Shown in pieces: positions 25,270 through 33,964 of a stretch of DNA of 64,000 bases. The notes under the pieces were generated by a model, which did no database searches, was not told the DNA's origin, and saw nothing but the letters and a program-made list of their open reading frames with translations. Position 1 is the first letter of the stretch, and each line of letters opens with the position of its first letter. The position numbers and the translations under genes were made by a program. Origin of the DNA: G963666705 sp963666705 (lineage in GTDB: Bacteria > Pseudomonadota > Alphaproteobacteria > CADEGL01); the NCBI GenBank assembly GCA_963666705.2, contig CAXXKO010000004.1, forward strand, positions 186,001-250,000, given 5' to 3'.

Positions 25270-26554
25270 CAAGCAGTCAGACCGCTGCCCTGAAATGGAG
25301 AGGCCGCCGGCTCGTTCGACCCGCGACCGCGAGGCCAGGCAGGCGCCTCGCGACGCGGCTGAGAGTAAGCTCCGCGTCCTGGCCCTCGATATCGAGGGCG
25401 GGTACGGCGGGTCCTCCCGCAGCCTTTACGAATCTATTCGTCATATGGACCGCGGCCGGGCCACGGTGGAAGTCTGGTGCCGTCGGCCGGGTCCGGTCCA
25501 GGACCGATACGCCGCGATCGGCGTGCCCTGCCGCGTGGTCCCGGCGATGCCCAAGGTCAGCGCGTTGCCACGGCTGTCGCGGAATCTGTATGTCTTCGCC
25601 AGGGCATTCGCGGATTTCGCTGCGGCACGAGTCTTTCGCGCCGAGCTCGTGGCGGCGATCCATGAGCGCTTCGATCTCGTCCACTTCAATCACGAGGCGC
25701 TGTTCCTGCAGGCGCGGTGGCTGCGGCGGCGCACACGCGTTCCGTTTACGATGCACGTCCGCACTAACCTGCACGATACGCCCTTCGCGCGCTGGCAGAC
25801 GCGGGTCACGAGCGCCGCCATCGACCGTCTGGTGTTCATCAGCGAGAACGAGCGCACCACTTTCGAGAGCCTGGCACGGCGACCGGCCGCAGGCCGGGTA
25901 ATCTACAATATCGTCGCCCCGGCGCCCGACGAGAAACCCCATCCCCAGATCCCCGCCGACGGCCGTTTCAAGATCGCCTGCCTAAGCAATTTTTCTTGGT
26001 ACCGCGGCCTCGACCGCTTGGCCGAAGTCGCCGAGCGGCTGATGGCGACGGGCCGGCGTGACGTGCTGTTCGTGATGGCGGGCGACATGGGCCTCAGCCG
26101 CTCGTTGCCCGGTGAGCTGGGATCGGTGGCGCGCGCCGGTGGCACGCTCGCGGACTATATGGCGCGGCGCGGTGTCGGCGGCATGTTTCTGTTCCTGGGC
26201 CACGTCGCCGAGCCCGAAGGCGTGCTGGCGGCATGCCACGCGCTGGTCAAGCCCACGCGCGAGAACAATCCCTGGGGCCGCGACATCCTCGAGGCCTTGG
26301 CGGCGGGACGCCCGGTCTTCGGAATCGGTTGCTTCGATCGGTTTGTCGAAAGTGGCCGAACCGGCTTCCTGCAACCGGTCTTCGATGGCGCGGAGCTGGC
26401 GGACAAGATCGTCGAGTTGGCCGACGATCGCGCCCTGTGCGCGCGCATGGGTGAAGAAGGAGCGAGGAGAATTGCCGAACTCTGCAACGGCCCGGAGCAA
26501 GCGTCGGCGCTGCTCGATCTGTGGGACGGCGTGTGGTGGCGGGCGACCCACTGA
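25241..26554 (+). CDS. Group-1 (GT4-type) glycosyltransferase
   Basis: 437 residues from GTG 25241, which has GAAGAGG upstream; ATG 25259 is an alternative. The GT-B fold is seen in the N-terminal VLALDIEGGYGGSSRSLYE (acceptor-side glycine loop) and the C-terminal donor-binding part, where a VKPTRENNPWGRDILEALAAGRPV segment replaces the common E-x7-E block. It has no membrane segment, so it acts at the cytoplasmic face on a lipid-linked or nucleotide-activated acceptor. Donor and linkage cannot be told from sequence. Confidence 0.85.
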   Translation: MHPFCLMSADKQSDRCPEMERPPARSTRDREARQAPRDAAESKLRVLALDIEGGYGGSSRSLYESIRHMDRGRATVEVWCRRPGPVQDRYAAIGVPCRVVPAMPKVSALPRLSRNLYVFARAFADFAAARVFRAELVAAIHERFDLVHFNHEALFLQARWLRRRTRVPFTMHVRTNLHDTPFARWQTRVTSAAIDRLVFISENERTTFESLARRPAAGRVIYNIVAPAPDEKPHPQIPADGRFKIACLSNFSWYRGLDRLAEVAERLMATGRRDVLFVMAGDMGLSRSLPGELGSVARAGGTLADYMARRGVGGMFLFLGHVAEPEGVLAACHALVKPTRENNPWGRDILEALAAGRPVFGIGCFDRFVESGRTGFLQPVFDGAELADKIVELADDRALCARMGEEGARRIAELCNGPEQASALLDLWDGVWWRATH

Positions 26555-26802
26555 TCGCCGCTGGGCCGTCGGTGACCGCATGACGCGCCGGGCCCATTGC
26601 GACCTAGCACTCCAAGCGCTTTTGCACTAAAAACCGAGATCTCCGCCGAGCAGGGAACAGGTCTCGGCGTCATTCGAAGTCAGCACACCAGGTTCTGCTG
26701 GCTCACCGCCCGGTAGGGTTGGAGGACTATGTCGCGAGCCATTCACCGGGCGCTGGGTACTCGAAGCCGGCCCCTCTCGATCCCTCTTTCCACTGGCGCG
26801 CG
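26555..26802. other. Intergenic spacer before KAS III
   Basis: A 248-bp gap in an otherwise tightly packed locus. An in-frame ATG at 26719 would extend the next gene by 28 residues that do not resemble the ketoacyl-synthase N-terminus, so I treat the stretch as non-coding. It includes a run of A residues near 26630 and no clear terminator hairpin. It could hold a promoter for the KAS III-glycosyltransferase unit. Confidence 0.35.
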
Positions 26803-27744
26803 ATGATCGGTATTTCCGAAATCGCCAGTTATGTCCCGGAGGCCTTCGAATCGAACTTCGACAAGCTCGAGAAATTCGGCATCAGCGAGAGCTTCATCGA
26901 GGAGAAGATCGGCGTTCACCAGGTCTCGCGCAAGGCGCCGGAGGAAGACACCACCGATCTCTGCATCGCCGCCTTCGAGCGCCTCAAGGCCAAATGCGGC
27001 GTCGAGCCACGTGATATCGAGGCCGTTGTCCTGTGCACGCAGAACCCCGATGGGCGCGGCCTGCCGCACAGCTCGGCCATCCTTCATGGCAAGCTCGGCC
27101 TCCCGCCCTCCTGCGCCTGCTTCGACGTGTCGCTCGGCTGCTCCGGCTTCGTCTATTGCCTGTCGATCATCAAGTCCTTCATGGAATTGAATGGCCTCCG
27201 GCGCGGGTTGATCTTCACCGCCGACCCCTATTCCAAGATACTGGATCCGGACGACAAGAACACGGTTCTCCTGTTCGGTGACGGCGCGGCCGCGACACTC
27301 ATGGAGGAATGCGGGCCCGAGCGCCCGCTGCTCGCGCCCGAGCGATTCCGCTTCCAGACCGATGGCACCCTGTCGTCCGCCCTCCGGGTCAACGACGGCC
27401 GCCTTCACATGAACGGCCGCCAGGTGTTCACCTATTCCTCGAAGGTCGTGCCGGTGGAAATCCGCGAGATCCTCCGGGCGCAAGGCCTCGCGTTCGGTGA
27501 CATCGACTACTTTCTCCTGCACCAGGGCAGCAAGAAGATCGTCGATATCGTCGCCAAGAGGCTCGAGCTGCCGCGTGAGAAGGTACCCGAGGCCCTGGCG
27601 GCCCATGGCAACACCGTCTCCTCCACCATCCCGATCCTGCTCGAGGGGCTGGTCCACGACGCCGGCGCGCGGCGCCTCCTTCTCAGCGGCTTCGGTGTCG
27701 GGCTCTCGACCGCCTGCTGCATCCTGGAGCGCCGGGCCGCCTGA
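26803..27744 (+). CDS. 3-oxoacyl-ACP synthase III (FabH-like)
   Basis: 313 residues from ATG 26803, where MIGISEIASYVPE matches the family start. The catalytic triad is complete: Cys113 in DVSLGCSGF, His in FLLHQGSKKIVD near residue 240, and Asn in HGNTVSSTIP near residue 269. FabH-type enzymes condense an acyl-CoA starter with malonyl-ACP. With the MaoC-ketoreductase fusion and ACP at 8.8-12.1 kb it could make a 3-hydroxyacyl-ACP such as 3-hydroxybutyryl-ACP for sugar N-acylation. It need not be the housekeeping FabH, because it sits amid glycosyltransferases and away from plsX or fatty-acid genes. Confidence 0.9.
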   Translation: MIGISEIASYVPEAFESNFDKLEKFGISESFIEEKIGVHQVSRKAPEEDTTDLCIAAFERLKAKCGVEPRDIEAVVLCTQNPDGRGLPHSSAILHGKLGLPPSCACFDVSLGCSGFVYCLSIIKSFMELNGLRRGLIFTADPYSKILDPDDKNTVLLFGDGAAATLMEECGPERPLLAPERFRFQTDGTLSSALRVNDGRLHMNGRQVFTYSSKVVPVEIREILRAQGLAFGDIDYFLLHQGSKKIVDIVAKRLELPREKVPEALAAHGNTVSSTIPILLEGLVHDAGARRLLLSGFGVGLSTACCILERRAA

Positions 27745-27784
27745 TCGGCCGCCTCACCGCGCCGGCCAGACCGGCGCGGACCGT

Positions 27785-28858
27785 ATGACCAACAGAATCG
27801 CCTTCGTCCTGCCCTCCTTCGCCGGCGGAGGGGCCGAACGGGTCGTATTGACCCTCGCCGGGGCGCTTCCGGCCGCGCGCTTCGATACCCACATCGTCGT
27901 CCTCGACGGAACCGGGCCGCTGCGGGGCGAGGTGCGGGACGGCCTCCCCGTCCACGACCTGGGCCAGGCGCGCCTGCGGCGGGGCTGGCCGGCGCTCGGC
28001 ACGTGCCTGCGCCGGCTGCGGCCCCAGGTGGTGGTGCCGACCATCGTCCACCTCAATCTGGCCGTGCTCGGCATGCGCCCCTGCCTGGGCCGTGGCACGC
28101 GCATCTATGCCCGCGAATCCAACACGCCGTCCCGCAGCCTCGAGAGCCTGTCCCGGCCGGCCCTGTTCCGCTGGGGCTGTCGGCGGCTCTATCCCCGGGC
28201 GGACGGCATCCTCTGCAACGCGCGGGTGGTGGCCGGGGAGCTGACGCGGGATTTCCGCGTGCCCCGCGACCGCATCCATCTCATCGATAACCCGGTAGAC
28301 ACGATGCGCCTGCGCGATGCCGCCGCGCCGGCCCAACGCACGCCGGGGCCGGGCGCGCGCTTCGTCGCCGCCGGGCGCCTCACCCACCAGAAGGGGTTCG
28401 ACCGCTTGATCGACGCGATGGCCCATGCCGGGCCAGAAAGCCGGCTGACCATCCTCGGCGAGGGGCCCGAGCGGGAGCCGCTCGGCCGCCGCGTCGCCGC
28501 CCTCGGCCTCGAAGGGCGCGTGACCCTCGCGGGCTTCGAGGCCGTGCCCTGGCCTCACTATGCCGGCGCTGACGCCTTCCTCCTGCCCTCGCGCTGGGAG
28601 GGCATGCCGAACGCGGCCCTGGAGGCACTGGCCTGCGGCACCCCAGTAATCGCCACGCCCGAAGCGGGGGGCATCGCGGAGGTGGCCGCCGATGCGACGG
28701 CCGGTGTGGTTGCCGTCGTGCCCATCGGCACGGAATTCGAAGCCGCCATGGCGGCGATATCGCCCATACCGGCCAATGGCCCTCGCGCGAGCCTGCTGCC
28801 CGGCCGTTTCGAGCTTGCGACGGTCGCTCCGCGCCTCGGCGCGCTCCTCGAAGGTTGA
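27785..28858 (+). CDS. Group-1 (GT4-type) glycosyltransferase
   Basis: 357 residues from ATG 27785; the frame is open further upstream into the KAS III gene, but that part is not homologous. It starts IAFVLPSFAGGGAERVVLTL, the GGAERV acceptor loop of GT4 enzymes, and has VAAGRLTHQKGFDRLIDA and PSRWEGMPNAALEALACGTPV, the donor-binding E-x7-E region. Close relatives extend O-antigen or capsule repeat units from UDP-hexoses. It is followed after 4 bp by another GT4 gene. Confidence 0.9.
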   Translation: MTNRIAFVLPSFAGGGAERVVLTLAGALPAARFDTHIVVLDGTGPLRGEVRDGLPVHDLGQARLRRGWPALGTCLRRLRPQVVVPTIVHLNLAVLGMRPCLGRGTRIYARESNTPSRSLESLSRPALFRWGCRRLYPRADGILCNARVVAGELTRDFRVPRDRIHLIDNPVDTMRLRDAAAPAQRTPGPGARFVAAGRLTHQKGFDRLIDAMAHAGPESRLTILGEGPEREPLGRRVAALGLEGRVTLAGFEAVPWPHYAGADAFLLPSRWEGMPNAALEALACGTPVIATPEAGGIAEVAADATAGVVAVVPIGTEFEAAMAAISPIPANGPRASLLPGRFELATVAPRLGALLEG

Positions 28859-28862
28859 GGCA

Positions 28863-29966
28863 ATGGTCGGGCAACCGCTCAAAGTCCTGCACGTCATCAC
28901 CGGGCTCGGCCTCGGCGGGGCCGAGAGCATGTTGACCGGCATGCTGACCGAGGCGCCCGATGAAGGCGTGGAGGCGATCGTCGTCAGCCTCCTGCCGGGC
29001 GGCCCCAACGCCGAGCGCCTGGCCGAGGCCGGCATTGCCGTGAGCGACCTCGGCATGACACGGGGCTGGCCAAGTCTGGGCGCCGTCCGCCGCCTCGCCC
29101 GCTGCATGCGGGAGAGTCGCGCGGACGTGGTGCAGAGCTGGATGTACCACGCCGACCTCGCGGCGACGGCGGCGCACGCGCTCCTCCCCCGCGGCCGCCG
29201 GCCGGCGCTGGTCTGGGGCGTGCGCTGCTCGGACATGGACCTTGCCCGCTATGGCTGGCGCCTGCGCGCCGTCGTCGGCCTCTCGGCCCGCCTCTCGGGC
29301 CGGCCCGCCGCCGTGGTCGCCAATTCCGAGACAGGCCGGGCGGTCCACCGGCGACTGGGCTACCGGCCCAGGCGGTTCGAGGTCATCGCCAACGGCATCG
29401 ATACGGCGCGCTTCCGGCCCGACCCGGCGGCGCGGGCGCGCGTCCGCGCGGAGCTCGGCCTCGATGCCGAGGTGCCCGTCGTCGCCCTGGTGGCGCGGGT
29501 CGATCCCATGAAGGACCACGACACCTTCCTCGCGGCGCTCGGACAGCTCAACGGGACGGTCGGGTTGCTGATCGGCAAGGGGACGGAAGCTTTGCCCGAT
29601 CGGCCCGGCCTCAGGCGCCTCGGCGGACGGACGGACGTGGCACGGCTCCTGCCGGCGGCCGACCTCATCGTCAACAGCTCGGCCTTCGGCGAGGGCTTCT
29701 CGAACGCCATCGCCGAAGGCATGGCGGCGGGCCTGCCGGCCGTGGCGACCGACGTTGGCGATGCGTGCGCCATCATCGGCGAGACCGGCCTCGTGGTCCC
29801 ACCGCGCGAACCGGGCGCGCTGGCCGAGGCGCTTGGGACGCTGTTGAGCGAGGCGCCGCAAGCGCGCGCGGCCCGAAGCGCCGCGGCCCGGGCCCGGATC
29901 GAGGACCGGTTCCCCCTGGGCCGCGCCGCCCAGGCCTTCACCCGTCTCCACCGCGAGCTGGTCTAG
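28863..29966 (+). CDS. Group-1 (GT4-type) glycosyltransferase
   Basis: 367 residues from ATG 28863. N-terminal VLHVITGLGLGGAESML is the GGAE acceptor loop; VALVARVDPMKDHDTFLAAL and SSAFGEGFSNAIAEGMAAGLP mark the donor half with its conserved acidic pair. It lies 4 bp after the previous glycosyltransferase and 3 bp before asnB, so it belongs to the same transcript. The sugar donor is unknown. Confidence 0.9.
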   Translation: MVGQPLKVLHVITGLGLGGAESMLTGMLTEAPDEGVEAIVVSLLPGGPNAERLAEAGIAVSDLGMTRGWPSLGAVRRLARCMRESRADVVQSWMYHADLAATAAHALLPRGRRPALVWGVRCSDMDLARYGWRLRAVVGLSARLSGRPAAVVANSETGRAVHRRLGYRPRRFEVIANGIDTARFRPDPAARARVRAELGLDAEVPVVALVARVDPMKDHDTFLAALGQLNGTVGLLIGKGTEALPDRPGLRRLGGRTDVARLLPAADLIVNSSAFGEGFSNAIAEGMAAGLPAVATDVGDACAIIGETGLVVPPREPGALAEALGTLLSEAPQARAARSAAARARIEDRFPLGRAAQAFTRLHRELV

Positions 29967-29969
29967 ATT

Positions 29970-31877
29970 GTGTGCGGCATCGTCGGCACGGTGGATTTCC
30001 GCGGGCTCCCGCAAGGCGGGCTCGAGGCGCGGCTCGGGCACGCCCTCGACAGGCTCTCCCTGCGTGGCCCGGACGGCAGCGCCACCTGGGCGGACGCGCG
30101 CTGCGCCCTCGGCCATACACGCCTCGCCATCATCGACCTCTCGGACCGGGGCGCCCAGCCCATGACCGGCCATGGCCGGGTCATCATCCAGAACGGCGAG
30201 ATCTACAATTACGAGGCCCTGCGGCGCGAGCTCATGGGCCTCGGGCACGCGTTCGCCACCCGCTCGGATACGGAAGTGCTGCTGGCCGGCTGGCGCGAAT
30301 GGGGGCAGGGGCTGTTGCCGCGCATCGTTGGCATGTTCGCTTTCGCCCTCTGGGACGGGGACGCGGGCGAGCTGATCCTGGCCCGCGACCGGTTCGGCAA
30401 GAAGCCGCTGCTCTATACCCAGGCCGGCCGCCGGCTGACCTTCGGCTCCGACCTTTTGGCACTCGAACGGCTGGACGGGCAATCCGGCGCGCTCGACCCG
30501 GCGGCGCTGCGGCTCCTCTTCACCCTGCGCTTCATCCCCGAGCCCCATTCGATCAGCGCGGGCGTGGCCAAGCTCCCCGCCGGCCACCTCGCCCGCTTCA
30601 CGGCCGAGGGCCTCAGGGTCGAGCCCTGGTACGACCTCGCCGCCGCCCGGCCGGCGCGCTACGGCGACGAAGGCGACGCGGCGGCCGACCTGCGGGCGGC
30701 CTTCGATGCGTCCGTCGCCGGCCGCACGGTCGCCGACGTGCCGGTCGGCGCTTTCCTCTCGGGCGGCATCGATTCGGCGATCGTCGCATCCTCCCTCGCC
30801 CGGATGGGCGGACAGGTGCGGACCTTCACGGTCGGCTTCCCCGACGCGGGCGCCTACTACGAGGAGCGGCCCGAGGCCCGGCGCATCGCCGAGCATCTCG
30901 GCACCGACCATACCGAGATCGAGCTCGGGCCCGAGGAGGCGCGGGCCGGCCTCGACGGTGTCTTCGAGGGCTTCGACGAGCCCTTCGCCGACAGCTCCGC
31001 CCTGCCCACCTATCTCCTCTCCCAGGCGACGCGCCAGCACGTCAAGGTGGCGCTCTCGGGCGACGGCGCCGACGAGGTGTTCGGCGGCTACCGTAAGTAT
31101 CTTGGCGAGCTTCATGCCGCCCGTTACCAGCGCCTGCCCGCGTTCCTGCGCACCCGCGCCATCGAGCCCCTGGTGGCCGCCCTGCCCGAGAGCAAGGATA
31201 GCGCCCTCCTCGAACGCGCCCGGCGGCTGCGGCGCTTCACCGCCCATGCCGGCAAGCCGGCTCCCGAGCGCCAGGCGGGCTGGGCGCGGCTGCTGGGCGA
31301 GGCGGAGCTCGACCGGCTCCTGGCCGTGCCCGTGTCCGTACCCGCGCCGGGCGTCGAGGAGACGGTCGCGCGGGCGCGCGAGGCGGCACGGGACACCGAC
31401 CCCATCAACGCCATGCTGGCCGCCGAAGTCGCCACCGGCCTCGTCGGCGACATGCTGGTCAAGGTGGACCGGATGAGCATGGCCAACGGCCTCGAAGTGC
31501 GTTGTCCCTGGCTCGACCAGCGGGTGGTGGAATGTGCCGCCGCCATGCCGGGCGCCTTCAAGCTCGCCCGCGGTCAGGGCAAGCGTATCCTTCGCCGAGC
31601 CTTCGCCGAGCGCCTGCCTGGGGAGGTCTTCGCGCGGCCCAAGAAGGGGTTCGAGGTGCCGGTCGCTCGCTGGCTGACCACGGAGCTGCGAGATTTGACC
31701 CGCCGCGCCATCGACCCCGACCGGCTGCGGCGCCAGGGCCTGTTCCGGCCCGAGCTGCCGGCACGCTGGCTCGCCGACCTCGAAAGCGGCCGGCGCGACA
31801 CGTCCTGGGCGCTATGGACGCTGGTGGCCTTCCAGAGCTGGAGCGAGCATCACCGCAGGCTGGAGGCGGCGGCGTGA
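29970..31877 (+). CDS. asnB: Glutamine-hydrolysing asparagine synthase (AsnB family)
   Basis: 635 residues from GTG 29970. The mature N-terminus is MCGIVGTVDF with an intact nucleophile Cys2, followed by RGPDG and the IIQNGEIYNY strand of the glutaminase domain. The synthetase domain has AFLSGGIDSAIVAS (PP-loop) and LSGDGADEVFGGYRKY. The family makes asparagine from aspartate, glutamine and ATP, but copies in surface-glycan loci often amidate sugar carboxylates, for example uronamides. A sugar-acid product of the WbpB/D/E-like genes would be a fitting substrate. Compare the Cys-less paralogue at 18.4 kb. It overlaps the next gene by GTGA. Confidence 0.9.
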   Translation: MCGIVGTVDFRGLPQGGLEARLGHALDRLSLRGPDGSATWADARCALGHTRLAIIDLSDRGAQPMTGHGRVIIQNGEIYNYEALRRELMGLGHAFATRSDTEVLLAGWREWGQGLLPRIVGMFAFALWDGDAGELILARDRFGKKPLLYTQAGRRLTFGSDLLALERLDGQSGALDPAALRLLFTLRFIPEPHSISAGVAKLPAGHLARFTAEGLRVEPWYDLAAARPARYGDEGDAAADLRAAFDASVAGRTVADVPVGAFLSGGIDSAIVASSLARMGGQVRTFTVGFPDAGAYYEERPEARRIAEHLGTDHTEIELGPEEARAGLDGVFEGFDEPFADSSALPTYLLSQATRQHVKVALSGDGADEVFGGYRKYLGELHAARYQRLPAFLRTRAIEPLVAALPESKDSALLERARRLRRFTAHAGKPAPERQAGWARLLGEAELDRLLAVPVSVPAPGVEETVARAREAARDTDPINAMLAAEVATGLVGDMLVKVDRMSMANGLEVRCPWLDQRVVECAAAMPGAFKLARGQGKRILRRAFAERLPGEVFARPKKGFEVPVARWLTTELRDLTRRAIDPDRLRRQGLFRPELPARWLADLESGRRDTSWALWTLVAFQSWSEHHRRLEAAA

Positions 31878-33004
31878 AGATCTGCCAGCTCTGCGCCGTC
31901 GATTTCACCCTCTATCATTTCCTGCTGCCGCTGATGCGCGGCCTGCGCGACGCCGGCCACGAGGTGGTCGGGGTGTGCGCCGACGGCCCGCTCCTGGCGA
32001 AGGTCCGGGCGGAGGGCTTCCGGGTCGAGCCCGCCCCCATCGCGCGCAGCTTCGACCTGCTCCGGCACGGGGCGGCCTATCGCCACCTCGCGGCTTTTTT
32101 CCGGCGCGAGGGCTTCGACATGGTGCATGTCCATACCCCGGTGGCGGCGTTGGTCGGGCGCTTCGCCGCCCGCCGCGCGGGCGTGAAGCGCATCGTCTAT
32201 ACCGCCCACGGCTTCTATTTCCACGACCGCATGCCGGCGACCAGGCGCATCCCGCACATGGCCCTCGAATGGCTCGCCGGCCGCTTCACCGATGTTCTCT
32301 TCACCCAGGCGGAAGAGGACGCCGCCTTCGCGCGCCGGGTGGGCCTGATCCGGGGCGGGATCGTCGAGGCCATCGGCAACGGCGTCGACCCCGAGCGCTT
32401 CGCGCCCGGCCCGGGCGACGCGGCGCGGCGCGACGACTTGCGCGCGGCGCTCGACACGCCGGCCGCCGCCATCGTCGTCGCCGTCATCGGCCGGCTCGTC
32501 GCCGAGAAGGGCTATCCCGAGCTGTTCGAGGCCATGCGCGGTACCGACGCCATACTGTGGGTCGTAGGCGACCGCCTCGCAAGCGACCATGCCGGGGCCG
32601 TCGATACCGACAGGATCGCGGCCGACCCGGCGCTCGGGGCCCGCGTCCGGTTCCTCGGCTACCGCGCCGACATTCCCAACATCCTGCGCGCCGCGGATAT
32701 CTTCACCCTGCCGTCCCACCGCGAGGGCATGCCGCGCTCGGTCATCGAGGCCATGATGTGCGCCCTGCCGGTGGTGGGCACGGACGTACGCGGCACCCGC
32801 GAGGAGGTGGTCGGGGAAGAGACCGGGTATCTCGTGCCCGTGGCCGACCCGGCGGCGCTTGGGGATGCGCTTCGCCACCTTGCGGCCGATGCGGGCCTGC
32901 GGGCGCGGATGGGTGCCGCGGGCCGCGCGCGTGCGCTTGCGCTCTACGACGAGGCCAAGGTGGTCGCGCGCCAGCTCGAGCGCCTCGGCCTCGCAACCCC
33001 ATGA
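31874..33004 (+). CDS. Group-1 (GT4-type) glycosyltransferase
   Basis: 376 residues from GTG 31874, overlapping the asnB stop. It carries VHVHTPVAALVGRFAAR and YTAHGFYFHD, characteristic of the WbnK/CapM-like branch acting early in repeat-unit assembly, plus VAVIGRLVAEKGYPELFEAM and LPSHREGMPRSVIEAMMC in the donor domain. It ends in an ATGA overlap with the next gene. Linkage and donor are not predictable from sequence. Confidence 0.9.
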   Translation: MKICQLCAVDFTLYHFLLPLMRGLRDAGHEVVGVCADGPLLAKVRAEGFRVEPAPIARSFDLLRHGAAYRHLAAFFRREGFDMVHVHTPVAALVGRFAARRAGVKRIVYTAHGFYFHDRMPATRRIPHMALEWLAGRFTDVLFTQAEEDAAFARRVGLIRGGIVEAIGNGVDPERFAPGPGDAARRDDLRAALDTPAAAIVVAVIGRLVAEKGYPELFEAMRGTDAILWVVGDRLASDHAGAVDTDRIAADPALGARVRFLGYRADIPNILRAADIFTLPSHREGMPRSVIEAMMCALPVVGTDVRGTREEVVGEETGYLVPVADPAALGDALRHLAADAGLRARMGAAGRARALALYDEAKVVARQLERLGLATP

Positions 33005-33870
33005 AACTGGCCGTCCTGGGGGCCACCGGCAAGACCGGGCGCCACCTCGTCGCGCGGCTGTGCGAAGACGGGCACGCGGTGGTCGCGGTCGGCCGCGACG
33101 CCGCGCGGCTCGCCGCCCTCGACGGCCGCGCGGAGGGGCGCATTGCCGACCTCGAAGCGCCCGAGACCGTCGCGGCGGCGCTCGGGGATGCCGAGCGCGT
33201 CGTCAGCCTGGCCCACGCCCGCTTCACCGCCGCCGTCCTCGCCGGCCTGCCGGCGGGGTGCGAGCGTGTGGTGCTGACCGGCTCGATAAGGCGCTTCTCG
33301 CGGCTCGACGATGCGGAGGCCGCCGCCGTGCGCGCGGGCGAGGAGGCCTTCGCGGCCTCGGGGCGGCCGGGCGTGATGCTCCACCCTTCCATGATCTACG
33401 GCGCGCCCGAGGACCGGAACGTGAACCGCCTCCTCCGCCTGGTCCGGCGCTGGCCGCCCTGGCTGCCGCTCGTCCTGCCGCTGCCCGGCGGCGGCCGGCA
33501 CCTGGTTCAGCCCGTCCATGTGGACGATATGGTCGCCGCCCTCGCCGCGGCCCTCACCCGGCCCGAGGCGCCGGGGCCCCCGATCGTGGTCGCGGGGCCG
33601 GAGCCGATCAGCTATGCGGCCATGGCCCGGGCCTGTGCCGCCGCGCTCGGCCGGCGCGCCTTCATCCTCCCCCTCCCGCTTCCCATCCTGACGGCGGCGG
33701 CCGGGCTCCTCGCGCGGCTCGGCCGGCGGCCACCCTTCGACGCGGCCGAGCTGCGCCGGGCCACCGAGGACAAGCGCTTCGACGTGGCCGACATGGAGCG
33801 CAGGCTCGGCGTTCGCCCGCGCGGCTTCGAGGCCGGGCTCGCCGCCCGCATCGCGCGCGGCGGGCCCTGA
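33001..33870 (+). CDS. NAD(P)-binding atypical SDR / NmrA-like protein
   Basis: 289 residues from ATG 33001. The N-terminal Rossmann motif LAVLGATGKTGRHLVARL (GxxGxxG) is followed by strands typical of NmrA or complex-I 39-kDa-like atypical SDRs. HPSMIYGAPEDRNVNRLL places a Tyr where epimerases have one, but no YxxxK pair follows. Its place between a glycosyltransferase and a ligase or polymerase gene suggests a nucleotide-sugar epimerase or reductase, yet catalytic residues are not clearly conserved, so the exact reaction is open. Confidence 0.75.
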   Translation: MKLAVLGATGKTGRHLVARLCEDGHAVVAVGRDAARLAALDGRAEGRIADLEAPETVAAALGDAERVVSLAHARFTAAVLAGLPAGCERVVLTGSIRRFSRLDDAEAAAVRAGEEAFAASGRPGVMLHPSMIYGAPEDRNVNRLLRLVRRWPPWLPLVLPLPGGGRHLVQPVHVDDMVAALAAALTRPEAPGPPIVVAGPEPISYAAMARACAAALGRRAFILPLPLPILTAAAGLLARLGRRPPFDAAELRRATEDKRFDVADMERRLGVRPRGFEAGLAARIARGGP

Positions 33871-33964
33871 GCCTTCCGCCCGCCGCCTCCCCCTCCCCAC
33901 CTTTCTTCGACCCGACCGAAAGACCCGCCGCGCCGGCGCACGATGCGTTTCGGCTTGACCGACC